A stretch of 64,000 nt of DNA from Arthrobacter oryzae (GTDB taxonomy: Bacteria; Actinomycetota; Actinomycetes; Actinomycetales; Micrococcaceae). The stretch spans positions 3,906,001-3,970,000 of the forward strand of contig NZ_CP132204.1 of the NCBI RefSeq assembly GCF_030718995.1. Direction: 5' to 3'. The first letter of the stretch is position 1, and each line of letters starts with the position of its first letter. Below, piece after piece: positions 8,063 to 14,852 of the stretch. Made by a program: the position numbers and the translations under genes. The notes under the pieces are model-generated. The model did no database searches and was not told the DNA's origin. It saw only the letters and a list, made by a program, of their open reading frames with translations.

Positions 8063-8413
8063 TCACAGGGTGGCCAAAAGTCCGGCCGTCTGCTCCAGGG
8101 CTCCGGGAACCAGGGAGTAGTAGGCCCACGTGCCGCGCTTCTCGCGGTGCAGCAGCCCGGCTTCCACCAGGATCTTCAGGTGGTGGGAGACCGTGGGCTG
8201 GCCAAGGTCCAGCGGCCCGGTCAGGTCGCACACGCAGGATTCACCGGAGGCGTCCGCCTTGACGATGGAGAGCAGGCGCAGCCGGTTCGGATCGGCCAGA
8301 GCCTTGAAGACCAGGGCTTTCTGCTTTGCCTCCTCTGCGCCCAGGGCAGGCGTACCTGCCGGGGCGCAGCAGGTTTCATCCGTGACCGGCTCGAGTACGG
8401 GCAGCGAGTTCAT
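8063..8413 (-). CDS. arsR: ArsR-family arsenic-responsive repressor
   Basis: A 116-residue winged-helix repressor. Counting from ATG 8413, Cys15-Cys16 at the N-terminus and Cys60/Cys62 in the CVCDL motif of helix 3 are likely arsenite ligands. The N-terminal pair resembles the Cys15-Cys16-Cys55 site of Corynebacterium ArsR. The recognition helix is QPTVSHHLK. I prefer this start because a -10-like CATAAT ends 6 bases before the ATG, giving a leaderless mRNA. The alternative ATG at 8434 lies inside the operator 8431-8450. It should repress itself and the arsC operon, which carries two copies of the same operator. Confidence 0.9.
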   Translation of the reverse strand: MNSLPVLEPVTDETCCAPAGTPALGAEEAKQKALVFKALADPNRLRLLSIVKADASGESCVCDLTGPLDLGQPTVSHHLKILVEAGLLHREKRGTWAYYSLVPGALEQTAGLLATL

Positions 8414-8430
8414 GTACCTATTATGCCCCG

Positions 8431-8450
8431 ACATTGATAATCATCAATGT
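8431..8450 (-). promoter_or_regulatory. ArsR operator at the arsR promoter
   Basis: The dyad acattgat-aatc-atcaatgt has perfect 8-bp arms. On the minus strand it overlaps a -35-like TTGATG, with CATAAT 16 bases on and the arsR ATG 6 bases after that. Near-identical 20-mers lie at 9985-10004 and 10021-10040. Confidence 0.8.
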
Positions 8451-8472
8451 ATGGACGTCCCGCAAAACTACG

Positions 8473-9210
8473 TTAGCCGGCCGCCGCGGAACTGTGCGGG
8501 AGCACGACGTCGTCCGCGGCGCGGGCTGCGGCGGGGAACAGGACGAGGAGAAGGCCGAGGCCGATTGCCCCGCCGATCAGTTGCGCCACGACGAAGCCTG
8601 GCACGGAAGGAGGGGCGATGCCGGCGAACGTGTCACTGAAGACGCGGCCGACCGTTACGGCCGGGTTCGCGAACGACGTTGAGGAGGTGAACCAGTATGC
8701 GGCCCCGATGTAGGCGCCCACAGCCGGCGCGGCAAGGACGCCCCGCTTGGTGGCGGCGAGGGCGAAGATGAGAAGAATGAGCCCCGCAGTCGCGACAACC
8801 TCAGCGAGCAGATGGCCCGGGGTGGCGCGCTCTTTGGTGGAGATGGAGGTCCCCACCTCAAACATCGCGTTCGCGAGCACGCTGCCACTTATTGCCCCTG
8901 CGGTCTGGGCTGCCACATAGGTGGCGAGTTCCGGCAAGGTCAATCCGGAGCGGCTGCGCCGGCCCAGGATCCAGTCGGCGAGGGAGACCACGGGGTTGAA
9001 GTGCGCACCGCTCACCGGTCCGAGCATCAGGATCAGCACGGTCAGGCCCAGCACCGTAGCAGTGCTGTTCTGCAGCAGCTGCAGGCCAACATCGCCGGGG
9101 GAGAGCTGCTGGGCGGCGATGCCGGAGCCGACGACGATGGTCACGAGCAGGCAGGTGCCCAGCAGTTCGGCAGCGGCGCGGCGCCACAGGGGCGGCTGGT
9201 TTGAAGTCAT
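8473..9210 (-). CDS. MIP/aquaporin-family channel of the ars locus
   Basis: The 245-residue protein has six predicted helices. The two half-helix pore motifs are NPV at residues 72-74 (GAHFNPVVS) and NPA at 182-184 (FANPAVTVGR), with the selectivity-filter Arg at 189. The first motif is NPV instead of NPA, an altered pore as also seen in some arsenite-conducting channels. In Sinorhizobium, AqpS in an ars operon lets arsenite made by ArsC leave the cell, and the neighbours here suggest the same job. It diverges from the arsR-arsC fusion and lies upstream of arsR on the same strand. Confidence 0.88.
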   Translation of the reverse strand: MTSNQPPLWRRAAAELLGTCLLVTIVVGSGIAAQQLSPGDVGLQLLQNSTATVLGLTVLILMLGPVSGAHFNPVVSLADWILGRRSRSGLTLPELATYVAAQTAGAISGSVLANAMFEVGTSISTKERATPGHLLAEVVATAGLILLIFALAATKRGVLAAPAVGAYIGAAYWFTSSTSFANPAVTVGRVFSDTFAGIAPPSVPGFVVAQLIGGAIGLGLLLVLFPAAARAADDVVLPHSSAAAG

Positions 9211-9266
9211 GCAAACAGCTTGACCGAAAGAATAAACTCAGTCAAAATTGAATCAATGAAAATTGA
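9211..9266. promoter_or_regulatory. divergent promoter region between aquaporin and arsR-arsC fusion
   Basis: AT-rich 45-bp gap plus the first codons of the fusion. For the plus strand, TTGACC (9220-9225), a 17-base spacer and CAAAAT (9243-9248) end 7 bases before ATG 9256, suggesting a leaderless transcript. Short dyads TCAA-aa-TTGA (9242-9251) and TCAAT-gaaa-ATTGA (9253-9266) could be the binding site of the fusion's own ArsR domain. For the minus strand TTGACT (9240-9245) is a candidate -35. Confidence 0.5.
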
Positions 9267-9930
9267 GGCAACTGGGGAGTTTAGGATTCGGGTCGCTAGG
9301 CACGCGGCCCTTGCCGATCCTGCGCGACTGCGCATCGTGGACCTGCTGACCTTGGGGGACTTCTCCCCGACGGAGCTCCAGGCCGAGCTGGGGATGTCAT
9401 CCAATTTGCTGTCGCATCATTTGCGCACCCTTGAAGACGCCGGACTGGCCGTGCGCCGCCGCTCCGAGGCCGACCGGCGCCGCAGCTATTTCCGTCTCGC
9501 AGCCGGCGCGCTGGAGGGACTGGTGCCAGGCGGCGGGCAAGATGCCCGTCGTGTGCTGTTCGTCTGCACTCGGAATAGCGCCCGGTCCCAGCTTGCCGCC
9601 GCACTCTGGCAGCAGGCCAGCCATGTTCCGTCCATGTCGGCCGGCACTCACCCGGCGGACCGGGTCGCCCAGGGTGCCATCGACGTGGCCCGCCGCCACG
9701 GCATGGACCTCGAAGGCTGCCTTCCGCGCACGCTGGACCAGGTGGCGGAGGGCGGGGACTTTGTGGTGACCGTCTGCGACAATGCGCATGAGGAGCTGCC
9801 AGGCCTTGCCGGCGCCCACTGGTCAGTGCCGGATCCGGTTCGCCTGGGCACGGAGGAAGCCTTCGAGGCGGCCTTCGCGGACATAGCGCGGCGCGTCCAG
9901 GACCTGGCGCCCCGTGTGCTCACCGCATAA
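9256..9930 (+). CDS. ArsR-ArsC fusion: winged-helix domain with arsenate-reductase-like domain
   Basis: From ATG 9256 the protein has 224 residues. Residues 1-85 are an ArsR-type winged helix (ALADPARLRIVDLL, then SSNLLSHHLRTLEDAGL) without any Cys, so the usual arsenite site is missing. Residues 98-224 form a low-molecular-weight phosphatase/ArsC domain with the P-loop VCTRNSARS (Cys104-x5-Arg110) and a VPDP acid loop. A TTG at 9220 is in frame but lies within the predicted -35. ArsR-ArsC fusions are known from other actinobacterial ars loci. It may couple regulation with the arsenate-reducing domain, and its ligand is unknown. Confidence 0.88.
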   Translation: MKIEATGEFRIRVARHAALADPARLRIVDLLTLGDFSPTELQAELGMSSNLLSHHLRTLEDAGLAVRRRSEADRRRSYFRLAAGALEGLVPGGGQDARRVLFVCTRNSARSQLAAALWQQASHVPSMSAGTHPADRVAQGAIDVARRHGMDLEGCLPRTLDQVAEGGDFVVTVCDNAHEELPGLAGAHWSVPDPVRLGTEEAFEAAFADIARRVQDLAPRVLTA

Positions 9931-9984
9931 TCGCCGCCTCATCGCCGCCCGCGCAATCGGGTGGCGATTGCCTGCGTCCGTGAC

Positions 9985-10004
9985 ATATTGACAATCATCA
10001 ATCT
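9985..10004 (+). promoter_or_regulatory. ArsR operator 1 of the arsC operon
   Basis: The 20-mer matches the arsR operator at 17 of 20 positions. A consensus-like -35 TTGACA lies inside it (9988-9993), followed by a 17-base spacer and -10 AATACT (10011-10016). Binding here would block polymerase. Confidence 0.8.
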
Positions 10005-10020
10005 ATTACCAATACTCATT

Positions 10021-10040
10021 ACATCGATCATCATCAATGT
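10021..10040 (+). promoter_or_regulatory. ArsR operator 2 of the arsC operon
   Basis: This 20-mer matches the arsR operator at 18 of 20 positions. It lies just after the -10 box, at the expected transcription start. Confidence 0.8.
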
Positions 10041-10080
10041 TCCATCGAGCGATGCCGAAACTGATTCCAGGAGAAACACT

Positions 10081-10503
10081 GTGAGCACCGAAACCGCCAA
10101 GAAGCCGTCCGTCCTCTTTGTCTGCATCCACAACGCGGGCCGCTCACAGATGGCCGCAGCCTTCCTCACTACCCTGTCCAACGGTGAAATCGAGGTCCGC
10201 TCCGCCGGTTCCCAGCCCGCCGAAAAAATCAACCCGGCAGCAGTCGAAGCCATGGCCGAGCTCGGCATCGACATGTCCGCCGAGATCCCGAAGGTCCTCA
10301 CCACGGAAGCTGTCAAGGAATCCGACGTAGTAATCACCATGGGCTGCGGCGATGAATGCCCGTACTTCCCCGGCAAGCGCTACGAGGACTGGGTCCTGGA
10401 GGATCCAGCCGGTAAGGGCGTTGACTCCGTCCGCCCGATCCGCGACGAAATCAAGACCCGCATCCAGGGCCTGATCGAATCCCTCATCCCCGCCGCCAAG
10501 TAA
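10081..10503 (+). CDS. arsC: arsenate reductase, LMW-phosphatase fold
   Basis: The 140-residue protein starts at GTG 10081, 7 bases after the AGGAG in CCAGGAGAAACACT. The P-loop VCIHNAGRSQ gives Cys15-x5-Arg21. Further features are MGCGDECPYFPGKRYEDW and the catalytic EDP loop, ending in a helix with RPIRDEIKTRI. It reduces arsenate to arsenite; in actinobacteria the electrons usually come from mycothiol/mycoredoxin or thioredoxin. The next gene is a thioredoxin reductase, which fits a thioredoxin route. It is the first gene of a five-gene operon behind two ArsR operators. Confidence 0.92.
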   Translation: MSTETAKKPSVLFVCIHNAGRSQMAAAFLTTLSNGEIEVRSAGSQPAEKINPAAVEAMAELGIDMSAEIPKVLTTEAVKESDVVITMGCGDECPYFPGKRYEDWVLEDPAGKGVDSVRPIRDEIKTRIQGLIESLIPAAK

Positions 10504-10527
10504 CCGTCCCGGACCAAGGAGCCTTTT

Positions 10528-11517
10528 GTGAGCACCCCCGCGAGCACCGAACAGCTGATCATCATCGGGTCCGGCCCCGCCGGCTACACCGCAGCCATCT
10601 ACGCCGCCAGGGCGGGACTGAAGCCCCTGGTCCTGGCCGGATCGGTCACCGCCGGCGGTGCCCTGATGAACACCACCGAGGTGGAAAACTTCCCCGGGTT
10701 CCCCGGCGGTATCCAGGGCCCTGAGCTCATGGACGGGCTGCAGCAGCAGGCTGAGCGCTTCGGCGCCAAGGTGGTGTTCGACGACGTCACTGAAGTGACA
10801 TTGGCCGGGCACCTCAAACGCGTGGTCACCGGCGCCGGCGACACCCACGAGGCGCCCGCCGTCATCCTCGCCACCGGATCCGCCTACAAGGAGCTGGGGC
10901 TGCCTGAAGAGAAGCAGTTCAGCGGCCACGGCGTCTCCTGGTGCGCCACCTGCGACGGGTTCTTCTTCCGCGACCAGGACATCGTCGTCGTCGGCGGCGG
11001 GGACTCCGCGATGGAGGAAGCGACGTTCCTGACCCGCTTCGCCCGGACTGTTACGGTGGTGGTCCGCAAGGGCGAACTGCGCGCCTCCCGCATCATGGCC
11101 CAGCGAGCCAAGGACAATCCCAAGATCAGCTTCGCGTGGAACTCCGCCGTCACCAGGATCCACGGCGATGGCAAAGTCACCGGCGTGACCCTGACGGACA
11201 CACGGACCGGCGAAACCCGCGAGCAGGCCGCAACCGGCATCTTCGTGGCCATCGGACACCTGCCGCGCACGGAACTTGTGGAAGGCCAGGTTGACCTCGA
11301 CGCCGAGGGCTACATCAAGGTGGACGCTCCCACCACGGTCACCAACCTTTCCGGCGTCTTCGCCTGCGGTGACGCCGTGGACCACCGCTACCGCCAGGCC
11401 ATCACGGCTGCGGGCACCGGGTGCGCAGCAGCCCTCGATGCTGAGCGCTACCTGGCCGCCCTGGACGATGCGGACAGCATCGCCACGGCTTTGGTGGAAG
11501 AACCCACCCACGCCTAG
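10528..11517 (+). CDS. trxB: thioredoxin-disulfide reductase
   Basis: The 329-residue flavoprotein begins at GTG 10528, 7 bases after AAGGAG. It has an FAD-binding GSGPAG motif at residues 14-19, the redox-active CATC at 139-142, an NADPH-binding VVVGGGDSA near 153-161 and the C-terminal GVFACGDAVDHRYRQ FAD motif. Family length is normal. It passes electrons from NADPH to thioredoxin. Its place between arsC and the monooxygenase, with 24-bp and 33-bp gaps, indicates a copy dedicated to arsenate reduction rather than the housekeeping trxB-trxA pair. No thioredoxin gene is next to it. Confidence 0.93.
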   Translation: MSTPASTEQLIIIGSGPAGYTAAIYAARAGLKPLVLAGSVTAGGALMNTTEVENFPGFPGGIQGPELMDGLQQQAERFGAKVVFDDVTEVTLAGHLKRVVTGAGDTHEAPAVILATGSAYKELGLPEEKQFSGHGVSWCATCDGFFFRDQDIVVVGGGDSAMEEATFLTRFARTVTVVVRKGELRASRIMAQRAKDNPKISFAWNSAVTRIHGDGKVTGVTLTDTRTGETREQAATGIFVAIGHLPRTELVEGQVDLDAEGYIKVDAPTTVTNLSGVFACGDAVDHRYRQAITAAGTGCAAALDAERYLAALDDADSIATALVEEPTHA

Positions 11518-11550
11518 AGGCCGCCGCACCTACTGAAGAAAGAGGACCTG

Positions 11551-12927
11551 ATGGATTCGACGACGAACCTTCCCATTGCAGTGATCGGCGCCGGCCCGGT
11601 GGGCCTGGCCACCGCGGCGCACCTTTTGGAGCGCGGCCTGGAACCGCTGGTCTTCGAATCCGGGCCCTCCGCCGGCGCGGCCATCGAACAGTGGCGCCAT
11701 ATCCGGCTGTTCTCGCCATGGCGGTACAACATCGACGCCGCCGCCGTCCGCCTGCTCGAAGCCGCCGGCTGGGAATCTCCCCGGCTTACGGCGCTGCCCT
11801 ATGGCGGGGAACTGATCGACAATTACCTGGCCCCGCTGGCCGCACTGCCAGCCATCAGCTCACGGCTGGAGACCGGTGCAAAGGTCATCGCTGTGACACG
11901 GTCCGGCATGGACAAGACCCGCACCCGTCACCGCGAAACCACCCCGTTCCTCGTCCGGGTGGAACACCAGGACGGCGAAATCCGCGACCATGCCGTGGCA
12001 GGTGTCATCGATGCCTCCGGCACCTGGTCCACCCGCAACCCGCTCGGCACCTCGGGCCTGCCTGCCATCGGCGAAGACACGGCTGCGGACAGGGTGTCCT
12101 CGCCGCTGCCCGATGTCACGGGACGTGACCGGGCCTCGTTCGCCGGCCGCCGCGTCCTGGTGGTCGGAGCCGGTCACTCCGCAGCCAACACCCTGATCAG
12201 CCTCGCCGACCTTGCCAAGGAAGAACCGGACACCCGGATCCTGTGGGCCGTGCGCGGGCCGTCCGCCGAGAAGGTCTACGGCGGCGGTGACGCGGACGGA
12301 CTGCCTGCCCGCGGACAGCTCGGCAGCCGCCTCCGCCGGCTCGTCGGGGCAGGGACCATTGAACTGCACACCGGCTTCGGCATTGCTTCCCTCAAGGCCC
12401 TGGAGTCGGGCGTAACCGTTGGAGCTGTCGACGGCCGCACGCTGGAGGCCGACGTCGTGGTTCCCTGCACTGGCTTCCGCCCGGACCTGGACATCCTGCG
12501 CGAACTCCGGCTCGATCTGGACCCTGCCGTCGAAGCGCCCCGGGAGCTGGGACCGCTGATCGACCCCGAATTCCACTCCTGCGGCACCGTTGCGCCCCAC
12601 GGCGCCAAGCTCCTTGCCCACCCGGAGCAGGACTTCTACATCGTCGGCATGAAGTCCTACGGCCGGGCGCCGACCTTCCTGCTGGCCACCGGCTACGAAC
12701 AGGTCCGATCAGTGGTGGCGGCCCTCGCCGGGGAGCGCGAAGCAGCGGACACGGTTCACCTGGAGCTTCCGGAAACCGGGGTCTGTTCGTCCGACGCCGG
12801 AACCAGCTGCGACGTGCCGGCCCCGGCCTCCGCAGGAACGGCGGATGCAGGCTGCTGTTCCGCCCCCGAACCGGTACTGGTCGGCTTCCCCACAGGGCTT
12901 TCCCACGGACGTTCCGGCAGCAACTGA
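11551..12927 (+). CDS. FAD/NAD(P)-dependent monooxygenase-like protein of ars operon, Cys-rich tail
   Basis: A 458-residue protein with an FAD motif GAGPVG at residues 13-18 and a second nucleotide site LVVGAGHSAANT near 205. The overall layout is that of flavin-containing monooxygenases. GAGG lies a few bases before ATG. The last 50 residues are unusual, with Cys412, Cys420 and the pair Cys435-Cys436 in a flexible Ala/Pro-rich tail that could bind arsenite. ArsO-type flavin monooxygenases occur in other ars operons, but their reaction is not well established. Its place between trxB and a second arsC supports an arsenic role. Confidence 0.8.
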   Translation: MDSTTNLPIAVIGAGPVGLATAAHLLERGLEPLVFESGPSAGAAIEQWRHIRLFSPWRYNIDAAAVRLLEAAGWESPRLTALPYGGELIDNYLAPLAALPAISSRLETGAKVIAVTRSGMDKTRTRHRETTPFLVRVEHQDGEIRDHAVAGVIDASGTWSTRNPLGTSGLPAIGEDTAADRVSSPLPDVTGRDRASFAGRRVLVVGAGHSAANTLISLADLAKEEPDTRILWAVRGPSAEKVYGGGDADGLPARGQLGSRLRRLVGAGTIELHTGFGIASLKALESGVTVGAVDGRTLEADVVVPCTGFRPDLDILRELRLDLDPAVEAPRELGPLIDPEFHSCGTVAPHGAKLLAHPEQDFYIVGMKSYGRAPTFLLATGYEQVRSVVAALAGEREAADTVHLELPETGVCSSDAGTSCDVPAPASAGTADAGCCSAPEPVLVGFPTGLSHGRSGSN

Positions 12928-12973
12928 ACCACCCCTTGACCGCATCCCTGCTCCCAAAGGAAACGACTAGTTT

Positions 12974-13408
12974 ATGACCCAGGAAACCACCCGTCCGGGG
13001 GAGGCCCCGGCCGTCCTCTTCGTCTGCAGCAAGAATGGCGGCAAATCCCAACTCGCCGCCGGTCTCATGAACCAGCTCGCAGGCGGGGCGGTGACCGTCT
13101 ACTCCGCGGGCACCAAACCGGGCAAGGCCCTCAATCCCCAGGCCGTTGAGTCCCTGGCCGAACTCGGCGTCGACATCACGGGCGAGCACCCGAAACCTGT
13201 GACCGACGCGGTCCTGGACGCCGTGGACGTCGTCGTCGTGCTGGGCACCGAAGCAAAGGTCGAGCCGCGCGATGGCACCCGGTTCGAGGTGTGGGAAACG
13301 GATGAGCCCTCCGAACGCGGCATCGAAGGCATGGAGCGCATGCGCCTGGTCCGGGATGACATCAAAGCCCGGGTCCAGAAGCTGTACGCGGAGCTGACCG
13401 GGAAGTAG
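12974..13408 (+). CDS. arsenate-reductase-like LMW phosphatase, P-loop with Lys
   Basis: The 144-residue protein has the LMW-phosphatase fold. The P-loop reads FVCSKNGGKSQLAAGLM, so the nucleophile is Cys18 and the position normally filled by Arg, six residues on, is Lys24. Later parts (YSAGTKPGKALNPQAVESL, ETDEPSERGIEGMERMRLVRDDI) match actinobacterial ArsC relatives. It may be an arsenate reductase using another thiol partner, or act on a different thiolate or arsenic adduct. A weak AAAGGAAA ribosome site precedes ATG. It follows the monooxygenase gene and ends two bases before the MFS gene begins. Confidence 0.8.
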   Translation: MTQETTRPGEAPAVLFVCSKNGGKSQLAAGLMNQLAGGAVTVYSAGTKPGKALNPQAVESLAELGVDITGEHPKPVTDAVLDAVDVVVVLGTEAKVEPRDGTRFEVWETDEPSERGIEGMERMRLVRDDIKARVQKLYAELTGK

Positions 13409-13475
13409 CCGTGCCCGCGCCCGCGGTAACCCGGACACTGCTCGCAGAGGGTGCACCGCGGGGCGGCCTTCAGCG

Positions 13476-14714
13476 TTGTGCGTTACCCAGGCCACCGGCT
13501 GGGGCATCCTTTACTACGCGCTGCCCGCCGCGGTCCGGCCGATCAGCGAGGACACCGGCTGGGACCCGGCCCTCATCACCGGAGCCTTCTCCGCGGGGCT
13601 GCTTCTCTCGGCAGCTGCGGGCGTACCAGTGGGACGTGCACTGGACAGGGTAGGGCCGCGAACCGTCCTGACCCTCATCGCAGGATTCACCTCCACGATC
13701 TTCGCCCCGCTCACTGCCGTCCTGAGCAACGGGATCGGCTGGCGGGCCGCTTTCCTGGTCCTCGCCGGACTCCTGGGAGTCATTACGGTGCCGCTGCACG
13801 CCCGCTACCTCAACCGGTCCTGGACCTCCGCCCAGCACGGGGTAAACCCCGCAGTTGTCAGGCACCGGGTCCGCGACATCCGCCGCAGCCCTGAATTCAT
13901 CGGGCTTCAGGGCCTCATGGTCCTGCTCTGCCTCGGCCTCTACACCGTGACGTTGAACATCATCCCGCTGCTGATGGAAAAAGGCGCCGGCTACGCAACG
14001 GCTGCCTTCGGGCTCGGTCTTATCGGCGCAGGCCAGGTTGGCGGGCGGTTGATCTTCTCTGCCATTCCCTCCGGGGCGCGGCTGCCGGTCATTACGGTCA
14101 CCGCCACCGTTGCCATCCTCGTGCTCGCCCTCTTTCCGGGACCGGTGTCCCTGCTGATCGCGGCAGGCATGCTCGCCGGTGCCGTCCGGGGCTGTCAAAC
14201 CCGGCTGCAGGCCACGGTCGTTGCTGATCGGTGGGGAACCGCCGGCCTTGGTACCCTTCAAGGCGCGTTCGCTGCACCGCTCACAGCCGCTACTGCCCTC
14301 GCCCCGGCCGCCGGACCGGCCATGGCAGCCTGGCTGGGCAGCTACACGAACATGGCCTACGCCATGGGAGCCGCCACCGGAACCGCGGCTGCCGTCACCC
14401 TCGCCGTTCGCTCGACAAAAGCCACCCACCGCCTTCGGGGGGTCGTGGAATGGGCGCCAGGGTGGCAGACTGCGGCCATGGATATCGAGCAATGGTGGGC
14501 GCAGCTGAAGCCGTCCACGAGGGCGTGGCTGATTGATAACAACGGCGACGCGGTTCCGGCGGAGATCGTCGCCGAGATCACGGACGCCGGAGGAAGCGTT
14601 GAGGCCGATGCCTGGTGGGTTGGCGAAAGCGGTCCCTCAGGTTTCTACTTCTCGGACGAAGCCATCGACTGGATCGAAGCGGTCGGAAACGGCGAAACGC
14701 CCGAACCCCGCTGA
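13476..14714 (+). CDS. MFS transporter of the ars operon, 5' frameshift and C-terminal extension
   Basis: Eleven or twelve hydrophobic segments and the MFS loop GVPVGRALDRVGPRTV mark a major-facilitator permease. As read, it can start only at TTG 13476. The expected N-terminus (VPAPAVTRTLLAEG) begins at GTG 13411, two bases after the arsC stop, but in another frame. A single lost base near 13476 would restore one protein. At the other end the permease runs without a stop into about 78 soluble residues starting MDIEQWWAQLKPST (ATG 14478), which look like a separate small protein. It may export an arsenic species. Function is doubtful if the frameshift is real. Confidence 0.7.
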   Translation: MCVTQATGWGILYYALPAAVRPISEDTGWDPALITGAFSAGLLLSAAAGVPVGRALDRVGPRTVLTLIAGFTSTIFAPLTAVLSNGIGWRAAFLVLAGLLGVITVPLHARYLNRSWTSAQHGVNPAVVRHRVRDIRRSPEFIGLQGLMVLLCLGLYTVTLNIIPLLMEKGAGYATAAFGLGLIGAGQVGGRLIFSAIPSGARLPVITVTATVAILVLALFPGPVSLLIAAGMLAGAVRGCQTRLQATVVADRWGTAGLGTLQGAFAAPLTAATALAPAAGPAMAAWLGSYTNMAYAMGAATGTAAAVTLAVRSTKATHRLRGVVEWAPGWQTAAMDIEQWWAQLKPSTRAWLIDNNGDAVPAEIVAEITDAGGSVEADAWWVGESGPSGFYFSDEAIDWIEAVGNGETPEPR

Positions 14715-14852
14715 CTGCTGGCACCACGAACTATGCGCCGCCCGCCAGGGATCAGGTTTCGTCCAGATTGGCCGGGAATAATGGGCGGGGCGGCGTCTGG
14801 AACCGAACCGGCGCCCGAAATGAATTCATCCAGATAGGGCTGTGGAGGTCAT

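Noticed and set aside
9220..9255. TTG start for the ArsR-ArsC fusion
   Set aside because: The TTG lies inside the probable -35 box, and ATG 9256 fits a leaderless promoter.
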